DNA of 64,000 bases from CAVQRB01 sp963715055. GTDB taxonomy: Bacteria; Pseudomonadota; Alphaproteobacteria; Rhodobacterales; Rhodobacteraceae. Position numbers and translations under genes: made by a program. Where the stretch lies: contig CAVQRB010000005.1 of the NCBI GenBank assembly GCA_963715055.1, forward strand, positions 1-64,000, in the 5' to 3' direction. This document shows, one piece after another, positions 26,081-35,707 of the stretch (position 1 is its first letter; each line of letters begins with the position of its first letter). The notes below the pieces were generated by a model that ran no database searches, was not told the origin of the DNA, and saw nothing but the letters and a program-made list of their open reading frames with translations.

Positions 26081-27460
26081 TCAGCGACCGAAGCGCAGCA
26101 GAACCCGCTGCGCGCCCCGCTGCACGGTCAGCGTATAGCCGCGCACCTGTGTGGCGAAAGCCTGCGCCACATCGCGCGGATGCGTCACGGCCTGATCGTT
26201 GACCGCCTCGATCACATCGCCCGAACGCAGGCCAACGCGCAGGGCGGTCGGTCCCGCCTGCGCCACCAGCACCCCTTCGGTCTCCAACGGCAGGTTGAAT
26301 TCCGCCATGACGGCCGGGTTCACGCGCATCAACTGCATACCTTCGAAAACCTCGGCCCGGCTGAGCGTCAGCGTATCGCGCGGCGGGCTGTCCGGCGCGT
26401 CCATCAGGAGCACATCGATGTCGCGCCGATCCCCGCCGCGCACCACGGTGACGCGGGCGGTCTCTCCGAGCCCGGTCACGCTCATGCGGTAGACCATTTC
26501 CGATGGCGTGTTGACCGGCTGCCCATTGACGGCGGTGATCACGTCGCCGATCTCCACCTCGGCCCTTGCAAAGGGGCTTTCGGGATGCAGCCCGGAGACG
26601 ATGACACCACCGGGTCGGTCGAGCCCGAAGGCCTCTGCGATGTCGATGTCTACGGATTGCCCGGCCATTCCGGCCCAAGGGCTTTCGAAATCGGTCTTTC
26701 CCGCCCGCGCCTGCGCCACGAAAGCGCCCACGAGATCGGCCGGAATGGCAAAGCCGATGCCATTGGACCCGCCCGACCGGGTCAGGATGGATGTATTCAC
26801 GCCGATCAGCCGACCCGCCACGTCGATCAGCGCGCCGCCCGAGTTGCCGGGATTGATCGGCGCATCGGTCTGGATGAAGTAGCCCCGGCCCGTGCCTTCG
26901 GCGGCACCGGAGCGTGCAAGACCCGAGACGATGCCGCTGCTCACGGTCTGGCCCACGCCAAAGGGATTGCCGATGGCCAGCGCAAGCTCCCCCACCTCGA
27001 CCGTATCGGAGGCGCGCAGAGCCAGATAGGGCAGGTCGGAAGCGCCGTCGAGTTGCAGGATCGCAAGGTCGTTTTCCGCGTCCCCGAGGAGCACGCGGGC
27101 AGTGAATTCCCGTCGGTCAGCCAGCACCACGTTGATCTCCGTCGCCATGCCGACCACATGATAATTCGACACGACAATGCCGTCAGGCGACAGGATCACG
27201 CCGGATCCCAGAGAGTTCTGTACCTGCGGACGTTCGGTGCCGGGGCGGCGGAAGAACCGCTCGAAGAAGGGATCGCTCTGGAGCGGCGTGCTGCGCGGCT
27301 GCCGGAGCACCTTGGCGTAGATGTTCACGACCGCCGGAGCGGCCTCCTTGACCAGCGGCACGAAACTCAGCTGGATCTCGGCCGCCGATGTTGGCACGCG
27401 CTCGGCATGGACTTGGGCCGGCAGGACGAAAAGGGCGGCTGCAAGGACAAGACGGATCAT
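26081..27460 (-). CDS. Periplasmic serine protease, DegP/DegQ (HtrA) family
   Basis: The start at 27460 follows AGGG at proper spacing and gives 459 residues beginning MIRLVLAAALFVLPAQVHA, a signal peptide. The trypsin-like triad is His in VSNYHVVG, Asp in AENDLAILQL and Ser in NPGNSGGALID. Two PDZ domains follow (GVIVSGLHPESPFARAEVEI and GVLVAQAGPTALRVGL). It degrades or refolds misfolded envelope proteins. It heads the degP/Q-rarA-crcB-rluC cluster. DegP and DegQ cannot be separated by eye. Confidence 0.92.
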   Translation of the reverse strand: MIRLVLAAALFVLPAQVHAERVPTSAAEIQLSFVPLVKEAAPAVVNIYAKVLRQPRSTPLQSDPFFERFFRRPGTERPQVQNSLGSGVILSPDGIVVSNYHVVGMATEINVVLADRREFTARVLLGDAENDLAILQLDGASDLPYLALRASDTVEVGELALAIGNPFGVGQTVSSGIVSGLARSGAAEGTGRGYFIQTDAPINPGNSGGALIDVAGRLIGVNTSILTRSGGSNGIGFAIPADLVGAFVAQARAGKTDFESPWAGMAGQSVDIDIAEAFGLDRPGGVIVSGLHPESPFARAEVEIGDVITAVNGQPVNTPSEMVYRMSVTGLGETARVTVVRGGDRRDIDVLLMDAPDSPPRDTLTLSRAEVFEGMQLMRVNPAVMAEFNLPLETEGVLVAQAGPTALRVGLRSGDVIEAVNDQAVTHPRDVAQAFATQVRGYTLTVQRGAQRVLLRFGR

Positions 27461-27542
27461 CGAAACCCTCACTTTCCAGTAGCCGATGATATGCCTTCGG
27501 TGCGCCTAAATGGCAAGGCGGCGGCGAAGTGGTTCCCGGCAA

Positions 27543-27575
27543 AGAAAAACCCTTGCCCCAAGAGGGGCAAGGGTT
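27543..27575 (-). terminator. Terminator of the rpsM-rpsK-rpoA-rplQ unit
   Basis: AACCCTTGCCCC (27548-27559) pairs perfectly with GGGGCAAGGGTT (27564-27575) over a 4-base loop. On the minus strand the stem runs into TTTTTCTTT. It starts 27 bp past the rplQ stop. This is a textbook intrinsic terminator at the end of the ribosomal locus. Confidence 0.93.
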
Positions 27576-27602
27576 GCGGATCGACCGGAAGGCCAGGTCG
27601 GT

Positions 27603-28025
27603 TTATTCGTCTGCGGCGACTTCTTCGGCTGCCATGCGGGCCTTGTCGCCTGCCCCTTTCGCATCGCGGTCGCGGTCCACGAACTCGATGATCGCCATGG
27701 GCGCCATGTCACCGTAACGGAAACCTGCTTTCAGAACACGCACGTAGCCACCATTACGGTCCTTGTAGCGCGGCCCGAGCACGTCGAAAAGCTTGGTGAC
27801 ATATTCGTCCTGCTTGAGCTTGGACGCGGCCTGGCGGCGCGCGTGCAGGTCGCCGCGCTTTGCCAATGTGATCATCTTTTCGATGATCGGGCGCAGTTCC
27901 TTGGCCTTGGGCAGGGTCGTCTTGATCTGCTCATGTTCGATGAGCGAGCCGGCCATGTTCGCCCAGAGCGCCTTGCGGTGCTCATGTGTGCGGTTCAGGC
28001 GGCGGTATCCACGTGCGTGACGCAT
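27603..28025 (-). CDS. rplQ: 50S ribosomal protein L17
   Basis: The start at 28025 gives [20 protein letters not shown], the standard L17 opening; a longer frame to 28142 adds a non-homologous extension. The 140-residue protein has [25 protein letters not shown]-type blocks (here [18 protein letters not shown]) and [18 protein letters not shown]. It ends in an Ala/Glu-rich tail ([13 protein letters not shown]). It is the last gene of the alpha unit, before a strong terminator. The 155-bp gap to rpoA is long for this operon and holds repeats. Confidence 0.97.
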   Translation of the reverse strand: [140 protein letters not shown]

Positions 28026-28121
28026 GTTTCTTCTCCTAATGTGCCCTCTACGGGCTGTTTTGCTTTGTCCGGCGACCCTGCGTGGGGGCCGCTCTCCTTG
28101 GGGCGGTTTTGCCCAGATTTT

Positions 28122-28171
28122 CAGGGGGTGACTTGCGTACACCCCCTGTACACCCCCCGTACACCGGGGGA
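28122..28171. repeat. Inverted repeat and triple GTACACC direct repeat in the rpoA-rplQ spacer
   Basis: CAGGGGGTG (28122-28130) is complementary to CACCCCCTG (28140-28148). Three near-copies of GTACACCCCC start at 28138, 28149 and 28160, the last running into GGGGG. Read on the minus strand it can form alternative stems just after the rpoA stop at 28181. It could reduce or pace rplQ expression; no T-run makes it a clear terminator. Confidence 0.55.
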
Positions 28172-28180
28172 ATGCCGGTC

Positions 28181-29197
28181 TTAAAAGGCGTCTTCGAACT
28201 TCTTGGCCAGATCCTCGATATTGTCGGGCGGCCAGTCCTCGACGTCCATACCGAGATGCAGACCCATGCCCGAGAGCACTTCCTTGATCTCGTTGAGCGA
28301 CTTGCGGCCGAAGTTCGGAGTGCGCAGCATCTCGGCTTCGGTCTTCTGGATCAGATCGCCGATGTAGACGATATTGTCGTTCTTGAGGCAGTTCGCCGAG
28401 CGCACCGACAGTTCCAGCTCATCGACCTTCTTGAGCAGCAGCGGGTTGAACTCAAGACCATCGTCCTCGTCGGCGCGGTTCGCGGATTCCGGCTCGTCGA
28501 AGTTGACGAAAATGCCGAGCTGGTCCTGAAGGATACGCGCGGCGAAAGCCACCGCGTCATCCGGCGTCAGCGAGCCGTCGGTTTCGACCTTCATGGTCAA
28601 CTTGTCGTAATCCAGCACCTGGCCCTCGCGGGTCGGCTGCACGTCGTAGCTGACCTTCTTGACCGGCGAGTAGATCGCGTCGATCGGGATGAGGCCGATG
28701 GGCGCATCCTCGGGCTTGTTCTTCTCCGCGGAGACGTAGCCCTTGCCCTGGTTCACGGTCAGTTCCATGTAGAGGTCGGCGCCATCGTCGAGGTGGCAGA
28801 CCACATGATCACGGTTCAGAACTTCGATCCCGGCGGATTCGGAGATGTCGCCCGCGGTCACGACGCCCGGACCCTTGGCGGAAATCGACAGGCGCTTCGG
28901 CCCTTCGACTTCCATGCGGAGCGAAACGCCCTTGAGGTTCAGGATGATGTCGGTCACGTCCTCGCGGACACCGGCCACCGAGGAGAACTCGTGCAGAACG
29001 TTGTCGATCTGCACCGAAGTGATGGCCGCGCCTTGCAGCGATGACATCAGCACACGGCGCAGCGCGTTGCCGAGCGTCAGGCCGAAGCCACGCTCCAGTG
29101 GCTCCGCGATCACGGTGGCCTGACGTGCCGGGTCGTTGCCCGGTTTCACGTCGAGTTGTTGCGGCTTGATCAGTTCAGCCCAATTCTTGTGGATCAT
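28181..29197 (-). CDS. rpoA: RNA polymerase alpha subunit
   Basis: This 338-residue protein starts at 29197 (MIHKNWAELIKPQQLDVKPG), the start conserved in relatives; the ATG 12 bases upstream is unlikely. The N-terminal dimer domain has ERGFGLTLGNALRRVLMSSL and the VLHEFSSVAGVREDVTDIIL block. The C-terminal domain has ELELSVRSANCLKNDNI and the final helix-hairpin-helix GRKSLNEIKEVL. It nucleates polymerase assembly and contacts UP elements and activators. It lies between rpsK and rplQ, the normal alpha-operon order. Confidence 0.98.
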   Translation of the reverse strand: MIHKNWAELIKPQQLDVKPGNDPARQATVIAEPLERGFGLTLGNALRRVLMSSLQGAAITSVQIDNVLHEFSSVAGVREDVTDIILNLKGVSLRMEVEGPKRLSISAKGPGVVTAGDISESAGIEVLNRDHVVCHLDDGADLYMELTVNQGKGYVSAEKNKPEDAPIGLIPIDAIYSPVKKVSYDVQPTREGQVLDYDKLTMKVETDGSLTPDDAVAFAARILQDQLGIFVNFDEPESANRADEDDGLEFNPLLLKKVDELELSVRSANCLKNDNIVYIGDLIQKTEAEMLRTPNFGRKSLNEIKEVLSGMGLHLGMDVEDWPPDNIEDLAKKFEDAF

Positions 29198-29267
29198 GCG
29201 TCCCTCCATTCCTGTCTGCGCCCCATGTCCGTAGGTGCAGACGCTCGAGGTTTCAAAAAAGTGGATT

Positions 29268-29293
29268 GGGGCCGCGCGAAAACGCGCAGCCCC
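29268..29293 (-). terminator. Hairpin between rpsK and rpoA (attenuator-like)
   Basis: On the minus strand GGGGCTGCGCG pairs with CGCGCGGCCCC over a TTTT loop (one G-U pair). CACTTTTTTG follows about 6 bases later. It lies in the 112-bp gap between rpsK and rpoA. A partial terminator here would lower rpoA/rplQ output relative to S13 and S11. Confidence 0.55.
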
Positions 29294-29309
29294 GAAAACT
29301 ATCGACCGA

Positions 29310-29699
29310 TCAAACGCGGCGGCGTTTCGGCGGGCGGCAGCCGTTATGCGCCATCGGCGTCACATCGCGGATCGAGGTGATGTTGAACCCGGCAGCAGCC
29401 AGCGCACGCAGCGCGGATTCACGGCCCGAACCGGGACCCTGCACTTCGACTTCGAGCGTCTTGACGCCATGTTCCTGCGCCTTGCGGCCCGCATCCTCTG
29501 CCGCCATCTGGGCAGCGTAGGGTGTGGATTTCCGCGAGCCCTTGAAGCCCATGGTGCCGGCGGACGACCATGCGATCGCATTGCCCTGCACGTCGGAGAT
29601 CAGGATCTTGGTGTTGTTGAAGGAGCTGTTCACATGCGCCACACCAGCGGCGATGTTCTTGCTGACTTTCTTCTTAACGCGTACTTTTTCACGTGCCAT
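29310..29699 (-). CDS. rpsK: 30S ribosomal protein S11
   Basis: This 129-residue protein has the S11 blocks HVNSSFNNTKILISDVQGN, WSSAGTMGFKGSRKSTPYAAQ and GPGSGRESALRALAAAGF. It ends in the DVTPMAHNGCRPPKRRRV signature. S11 lines the platform of the 30S subunit near the E site. It follows rpsM by 15 bp. Confidence 0.98.
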   Translation of the reverse strand: MAREKVRVKKKVSKNIAAGVAHVNSSFNNTKILISDVQGNAIAWSSAGTMGFKGSRKSTPYAAQMAAEDAGRKAQEHGVKTLEVEVQGPGSGRESALRALAAAGFNITSIRDVTPMAHNGCRPPKRRRV

Positions 29700-29714
29700 C
29701 GGTCAGACCCTCCC

Positions 29715-30083
29715 TTATTTCTTCTTGCCGGCAATGGCCTTTGCGGGGCCTTTGCGGGTACGAGCGTTGGTGTGGGTGCGCTGACCGCGGACCGGCAGGT
29801 TGCGACGGTGGCGCAGGCCACGGTAGCAGCCCAGATCCATCAGGCGCTTGATGTTCATCTGCGTGTCGCGGCGCAGGTCGCCTTCCACGGTGTAGTTGGC
29901 GTCGATGTGCTCGCGCACGGCCAGCACTTCCGAGTCGGAAAGCTCATTGACCCGGCGGGCCTTGTCGATGCCGACGGCTTCGCAGATGGCCTTCGCCGAG
30001 GCGTTGCCGATTCCGGTGATATAGGTGAGGGCGATTTCGACCCGCTTTGCAGTGGGGATGTTTACGCCGGCAATACGTGCCAC
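29715..30083 (-). CDS. rpsM: 30S ribosomal protein S13 (GTG start)
   Basis: The start is GTG at 30083, preceded by AAGGAAGA at 6 bases, giving 122 residues that open ARIAGVNIPTAKRVEIAL. This is the normal S13 length; an ATG 81 bases upstream would add a foreign extension. Blocks YITGIGNASAKAIC, GDLRRDTQMNIKRLMDLGCY and RGLRHRRNLPVRGQRTHTNA confirm the family. S13 contacts the P-site tRNA and the 50S subunit. It is first in the rpsM-rpsK-rpoA-rplQ unit, which here is detached from adk by an inserted gene. Confidence 0.97.
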   Translation of the reverse strand: MARIAGVNIPTAKRVEIALTYITGIGNASAKAICEAVGIDKARRVNELSDSEVLAVREHIDANYTVEGDLRRDTQMNIKRLMDLGCYRGLRHRRNLPVRGQRTHTNARTRKGPAKAIAGKKK

Positions 30084-30240
30084 GTCGTGTCTTCCTTTTC
30101 GTTGCGGATCCGTGATGCCAGACCCTTTTTTCACAAACGAAGCCCGGAGCGCGTTGGCGGCCACCGGGCATCAGCTGATCAGGTGTTCCTGCCGGTCGGG
30201 AGCGACCCTCGGGCAAATTGATTCTCATTCGAGATAGGGC

Positions 30241-30269
30241 TGCCTATGGGCTTTTGTCTGGGCCGTCAA
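30241..30269 (-). promoter_or_regulatory. rpsM: Predicted promoter of rpsM-rpsK-rpoA-rplQ
   Basis: On the minus strand TTGACG (30269-30264) and TAGGCA (30246-30241) are 17 bp apart. It lies between the inserted gene at 30290-30748 and the rpsM start at 30083, giving a leader of about 150 bases. It would uncouple the alpha unit from secY-adk. Confidence 0.6.
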
Positions 30270-30289
30270 GTACGGCTGAGTGATTGAAG

Positions 30290-30748
30290 TCAGCCACAGG
30301 TTGTCACACCCGAAGACACCTTTTCTTGCCATTCCGCTCCTGGAAGATTCTTGGCGTCTGTTGCATTGGCAAATCCCGGTTCCCCTTTGCGAAAAATCCT
30401 GACGGCAAGATCTTGACTGTATCTTCCAGGTACAATGGGACCACCCCCTGTGAATGTGGTGGTCGAGTTCCCATAAAGTGAATTTCCATAGGCATCACAC
30501 GAAGATGACGTGTAGGCGCCGGCAGGTGCGGTCTGCACTACGCGCACATTGTCGCCAGATTGTGCTCCAACGATTACAAATCCGTCATATCCGACCTTGA
30601 TCGTTTCAATCGTAGCAACTTGCGAAGCAGCTTTTGCTACGCAAGTTGAGCCGCACACAGGAGCAGCGCTTGCTTTTAGGATGAATTCATTTTTTGAAAT
30701 CGGAACTACAAAAGTTGATGCACAATCTGCCAAGAAAACGGCACACAT
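30290..30748 (-). CDS. Uncharacterised probable secreted protein inserted between adk and rpsM
   Basis: The only ATG in the frame is at 30748, giving 152 residues. The N-terminus MCAVFLADCASTF looks like a short or damaged lipoprotein signal; one extra T would join it to an upstream ATG near 30757. The body has FILKASAAPVCGSTCVAKAAS, KVGYDGFVIVGAQSGDN, a YGNSLYGNSTTTFTGGGPIV block and DLAVRIFRKGEPGFANATDA, recalling a family of small envelope proteins of unknown function. The DNA is clearly richer in A/T than the ribosomal genes on each side. Acquisition by transfer is inferred. Confidence 0.6.
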   Translation of the reverse strand: MCAVFLADCASTFVVPISKNEFILKASAAPVCGSTCVAKAASQVATIETIKVGYDGFVIVGAQSGDNVRVVQTAPAGAYTSSSCDAYGNSLYGNSTTTFTGGGPIVPGRYSQDLAVRIFRKGEPGFANATDAKNLPGAEWQEKVSSGVTTCG

Positions 30749-30951
30749 CAAAAACTCATAATTTGTCGTTTCGGTTTCCTGCCAATTGGATGCGATACAC
30801 CATCCATTTGGAGCAACCAAAGAAACAAAAGTAAGATGTTTTCAGCTCGAAAACTCAGGCTAAGGCAAACTTACTTTGACCCTTTGACGGATATCAGTCC
30901 TCTACAACTGCCTTTCCGAAACGCACGTTACAACTGCGCGTAACGATGGGG

Positions 30952-31592
30952 TCAGTTGCCCATTAGGTTCTTTATCTCGTCTGCGACGTCTTTCATCGAA
31001 CCGAGACCGTCCACGCGGGACAGCAGGCCCTTGGCGTAGTAGTAGCCGATGAGCGGCGAGGTTTGCTTGTAGTATTCCATCAGCCGGGTCTTGAGGCTTT
31101 CGGCATTGTCATCCGCGCGGCGCTTGAATTCGGTCCCGCCACAGTTGGTGCATTTGCCGTCCGCTGGAATCGGCTTCGTCGCATCATTGTAGACCTCGCC
31201 GCAGCCGGCACAGGTCGAGCGCGCCGTGATCCGGTCAACAAGTGCCTCGTCATCGACACGCATCTCGATCACCTTGTCGAGCGTCTCGCCTTCCGCGCTC
31301 AACAGCTCACCCAGGGCATCGGCCTGCGCCAGGGTGCGGGGGAAGCCGTCGAAGATGAAGCCATTGGCTTTAACGGTTTCCAGTTTCTCGCGGATCAGCC
31401 CGATCACGATCTCGTCCGTCACCAGCGCGCCGCGCGCCATCACATCGGCCACGACCTTGCCCATCTCGGTGCCGCTGTCCTTGGCTTCGCGCAGCATGTC
31501 GCCCGTGCTCAACTGCACCATGCCGCGTTCTTCGACGAGGGTGCGTGCCTGGGTGCCTTTGCCCGCGCCGGGCGGTCCGAGAAGAATGATGT

Positions 31593-31596
<4 letters not shown>
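30952..31596 (-). CDS. adk: Adenylate kinase (zinc-type LID)
   Basis: This 214-residue kinase interconverts ATP plus AMP with 2 ADP. It has the P loop GPPGAGKGTQA, the STGDMLREA AMP site, FDGFPRTLAQADAL and a long LID. Four Cys in the LID (CAGCGEVYN and CTNCGGTEFKRR) form a structural zinc site. The ATG overlaps the secY stop by 4 bases, the usual secY-adk coupling. In most relatives rpsM follows directly; here an extra gene intervenes. Confidence 0.97.
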
Positions 31597-32960
<1,364 letters not shown>

Positions 32961-33080
32961 GAAGCGCTCTCTTTCGTAACGAAGACGCCGCCCGGGCCGT
33001 TTTCCGGCGGGCGGCGATAAGGAAAACTCGAAGCACTATGTAAGCGGCGTCGCCGCCGCCCACAAGTCAAATCCTTGGGC

Positions 33081-33563
33081 TTACGCCTCTGCCGTCTCCG
33101 CCACGGGTGCGGTGACCGTCAGCGAGCCACCGGCTTTTGCAACCGCATCCACCGCGGATTTGGAAGCACCAGTGACATGCAGATCGAGTTTGGACGTGAC
33201 TTCGCCCTTGGCCAGGACGCGGATGCCATCGAGCTTGCGACGCACGAGGCCAGAGGCCACCAACACATCCTCGGTGATGGCTGTCTTGGCGTCGATCTTC
33301 TTGGCGTCGATGAATTTCTGGATCAGGCCGAGGTTCACCACAGCGAAAGCCTTGCGGTTCGGCTTGTTGAAGCCGCGCTTGGGCAGACGTTGGTAAAGCG
33401 GCATCTGGCCGCCTTCATAGCCGTTGATGGCCACGCCCGAACGGGATTTCTGCCCCTTGATACCGCGACCGGCAGTCTTGCCCTTGCCGGAGCCCGGACC
33501 GCGCGCCACGCGTTTGCGGCGTTTGGTGGCGCCATCATTGTCGGAAAGTTCATGCAGTTTCAT
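33081..33563 (-). CDS. rplO: 50S ribosomal protein L15
   Basis: This 160-residue protein starts MKLHELSDNDGATKRRKRV and has the Gly/Lys-rich L15 arm (GPGSGKGKTAGRGIKGQKSR). GYEGGQMPLYQRLPKRGF and a C-terminal L18e-type domain follow. AAGGAG precedes the ATG. In the usual spc order rplO follows rpmD directly; here 1.37 kb with two other genes separates them, and rplO has its own predicted promoter. Confidence 0.97.
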   Translation of the reverse strand: MKLHELSDNDGATKRRKRVARGPGSGKGKTAGRGIKGQKSRSGVAINGYEGGQMPLYQRLPKRGFNKPNRKAFAVVNLGLIQKFIDAKKIDAKTAITEDVLVASGLVRRKLDGIRVLAKGEVTSKLDLHVTGASKSAVDAVAKAGGSLTVTAPVAETAEA

Positions 33564-33657
33564 TGTCGCTTCTCCTTTGGCCGGATGTACCCCCCAGCGA
33601 CGGGAGCGGGCAAACGCGGCGTTTCAATTCTGAGATGGCCCAGCGGACCATCGGGGG

Positions 33658-33686
33658 CGTATAGACCGGGCCTCCGGCAGGATCAA
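33658..33686 (-). promoter_or_regulatory. rplO: Predicted promoter of rplO-secY-adk
   Basis: On the minus strand TTGATC (33686-33681) and TATACG (33663-33658) are exactly 17 bp apart, about 95 bp before the rplO start. It would restore transcription of the distal spc genes after the interruption upstream. Confidence 0.65.
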
Positions 33687-33733
33687 GCCCCACCGAAAGC
33701 GCGTCCTGCCAGACGATCGATAAGGCGATCGCG

Positions 33734-34018
33734 TCAGTTGTTGTCGTGCATCTGCTCCGCCTCGATCGCGGAACGGGCCGATTCAAGGTATTTCAAGCAG
33801 GCTTTTTCATTGCCGGATGACAGGCGTTCCTGTGCCTTACCGTATTGCTTCTCGGCAACCTGCTTGTCAGCATCATCGGGCATCGCGTCGATGGCGGCCT
33901 GGATCTGAGGCAGTTCCTCTTCGCATGTCGCAGCGAACGCGGGCATGCCCGCAAGTCCCAACGTCACAAGCGCGCCAAGGGCAGTCTTCACTATTTTGGT
34001 TTCCCGCAGTCCAATCAT
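33734..34018 (-). CDS. Small secreted hypothetical protein
   Basis: AAGGAG lies 7 bases before the ATG at 34018, giving 94 residues. A Sec signal (about residues 9-30, TALGALVTLGLAGMPAFAA) precedes a short mature helical domain, CEEELPQIQAAIDAMPDDAD to ACLKYLESARSAIEAEQ, with two Cys that could pair. No known family is recognised with certainty. It lies between the Gfa-like gene and rplO, inside the split spc block. Confidence 0.75.
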   Translation of the reverse strand: MIGLRETKIVKTALGALVTLGLAGMPAFAATCEEELPQIQAAIDAMPDDADKQVAEKQYGKAQERLSSGNEKACLKYLESARSAIEAEQMHDNN

Positions 34019-34267
34019 CGATGTTCTCCTTGAAATACCAGTGCGCAACGCCGCTTTTGCAATGTTGCGCTGTGATGGTCGGTGGGTTTCACTCAACTGA
34101 ATCCCGCGCGGCCATGCAAGTCGATCTTTGCGTGTACCGACTGGAAAAACTCACAGGCTTGGCTTGGATGGCGATCCTTCCCGCGCGCGGGTTTCAAAGG
34201 GAGTTGTCGATGGAAGCGGTGCCGCGTCGACCGCCCAAGGGCGAGCAGGTCGACACGGGCCTCGGTG

Positions 34268-34708
34268 TCAGTGTCCCTTCGGCCAGACGAAATCCGGACG
34301 CAGGCCCTCGTAGACCGGGCGACCGTCGCTGGGTTTCGGGTAGCCCTTGGTGTCATCGTAGAAGGCGTGGTACGTCGCCTTGGGGAAGCTCGCATCGTCA
34401 TAGCCCATCACGTTCGGCACGGCGACACGGATCCGGTGCTGCTTGTCGTCGAGCATGATCGCCGCGCCGCAGTCCTTGCAGGTGCACAGTTCCAGCGGGC
34501 CGCCGGGGTTGTCGGCATTGAAAGGCTGGCGGTTCAGTTTCTCCGGATGGTCGACCTTGACGTCGTCGTGGTTGAAAAACGCCACATGCGTTGTCTGCTG
34601 GCCAGTGACCTTCTTGCAGACGTTGCAATGGCAGACGTGGTTGTCGATCGGATCCTTTGAAATGGTGACATGAACGTGGTCGCAACCACCTTTGAAAGAC
34701 GCGGACAT
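34268..34708 (-). CDS. GFA-family (glutathione-dependent formaldehyde-activating-like) protein
   Basis: The 146-residue frame starts at 34708 after GGGAGGGG. It has the GFA zinc-fold cysteines: a leading FKGGCDHVHV, then CHCNVCKKVTG, and CTCKDCGAAIML, as in glutathione-dependent formaldehyde-activating enzyme. The C-terminus WHAFYDDTKGYPKPSDGRP-like block (here ATYHAFYDDTKGYPKPSD) and GLRPDFVW match the longer Gfa form. Gfa was proposed to speed S-hydroxymethylglutathione formation, but this is disputed. No formaldehyde dehydrogenase is nearby. It lies between rpmD and rplO. Confidence 0.85.
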   Translation of the reverse strand: MSASFKGGCDHVHVTISKDPIDNHVCHCNVCKKVTGQQTTHVAFFNHDDVKVDHPEKLNRQPFNADNPGGPLELCTCKDCGAAIMLDDKQHRIRVAVPNVMGYDDASFPKATYHAFYDDTKGYPKPSDGRPVYEGLRPDFVWPKGH

Positions 34709-34882
34709 GATTATCCCCTCCCTGTTGGATGACGCCGGCCGCAATTGACCTTGCGTGCGGCATTTGACCGCAGCCGACGGGGAGATGTCTATATGCACCT
34801 TAGCATGTACCACAGGTCGCGGCCCTTCGGGCCTACAGCGCTACATGTTGATATTCTCATGAAATTTCACATCGCGGAAACG

Positions 34883-34907
34883 AAAAAGCCCCGCGCGAGG
34901 CGGGGCT
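34883..34907 (-). terminator. Intrinsic terminator after rpmD
   Basis: AGCCCCGC (34887-34894) pairs perfectly with GCGGGGCT (34900-34907) over 5 bases and, on the minus strand, runs into TTTTTCG. It lies 27 bp past the rpmD stop, so it should end transcription of the rpmC-to-rpmD unit before the inserted genes. Confidence 0.9.
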
Positions 34908-34933
34908 GTCTCAAGCGAAGGATCAAGCTGGTG

Positions 34934-35122
34934 TCAGCCTTTTTCTTCGACGATCTCCACAAGGTGTGGGATCGAGTTCACCATGCCACGGACGGAAGGC
35001 GTGTCTTCCAGCTCGCGGGTGCGGTGCATCTTGTTCAGGCCCAGACCGACCAGCGTGGCACGCTGCTTGGCGGGGCGGCGGATCGGGGAGCCGATCTGCT
35101 TGACGACGATTGTTTTAGCCAT
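34934..35122 (-). CDS. rpmD: 50S ribosomal protein L30
   Basis: This 62-residue protein has IVVKQIGSPIRRPAKQRATL followed by GLNKMHRTRELEDTPSVRGM and a final HLVEIVEE strand. This is the complete bacterial short L30 with the normal length. It lies 12 bp after rpsE. It is the last gene before an intrinsic terminator, an unusual end point, since rplO normally follows. Confidence 0.97.
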   Translation of the reverse strand: MAKTIVVKQIGSPIRRPAKQRATLVGLGLNKMHRTRELEDTPSVRGMVNSIPHLVEIVEEKG

Positions 35123-35134
35123 GGGTCAAACTCC

Positions 35135-35707
35135 TTACGCGTCAGCGGATTCAGCCGCGGGGGCTGCATCCTGCTTCGGCAGAATGTCGGCAACCTTCTT
35201 GCCGCGACGCTGCGCGACCGACCGGGGGCTCGACTCTTTTTTCAGACCGTCCATGGTGGCGCGGATCATGTTGTAGGGGTTCTGCGAGCCGATGGACTTG
35301 GACACCACGTCCTTGACGCCCAGCATCTCGAAGACGGCACGCATCGGACCACCGGCGATGATCCCGGTACCTTCCGGCGCCTGGCGCATGACGACGCGGC
35401 CAGCGCCATGACGGCCTTCCATGTCGTGGTGCAGCGTGCGGCCTTCGCGCAACTGGACGCGGATCATCTGGCGCTTGGCTTGCTCGGTGGCTTTGCGGAT
35501 GGCCTCGGGGACCTCCTTGGCCTTGCCCTTGCCGAAGCCGACGCGGCCTTTCTGGTCGCCCACAACCACCAGGGCTGCGAAACCGAAGCGCTTGCCACCC
35601 TTGACGGTTTTCGACACGCGGTTGATCGCGACCAGGCGGTCGGCGAATTCCGGGGTTTGATCTTCACGGTCGCGGCGTGGGCCGCGGCGTTGTTCACGTT
35701 CTGCCAT
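35135..35707 (-). CDS. rpsE: 30S ribosomal protein S5
   Basis: The start at 35707 gives MAEREQRRGPRRDREDQ, 190 residues. The S5 double-stranded RNA-binding domain has LVAINRVSKTVKGGKRFGFA and VVGDQKGRVGFGKGKAKEVP. The C-terminal half has GRVVMRQAPEGTGIIAGGPM and DVVSKSIGSQNPYNMIRATM. S5 shapes the mRNA entry channel and decoding fidelity. It has a Lys/Ala tail ending AAPAAESADA. It is 128 bp downstream of rplR, a wider gap than usual. Confidence 0.97.
   Translation of the reverse strand: MAEREQRRGPRRDREDQTPEFADRLVAINRVSKTVKGGKRFGFAALVVVGDQKGRVGFGKGKAKEVPEAIRKATEQAKRQMIRVQLREGRTLHHDMEGRHGAGRVVMRQAPEGTGIIAGGPMRAVFEMLGVKDVVSKSIGSQNPYNMIRATMDGLKKESSPRSVAQRRGKKVADILPKQDAAPAAESADA

Noticed and set aside
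30205..30235. Fur-like box (ATTGATTCTCATTCGA) upstream of rpsM
   Set aside because: Only a partial match; no iron-related gene is close.
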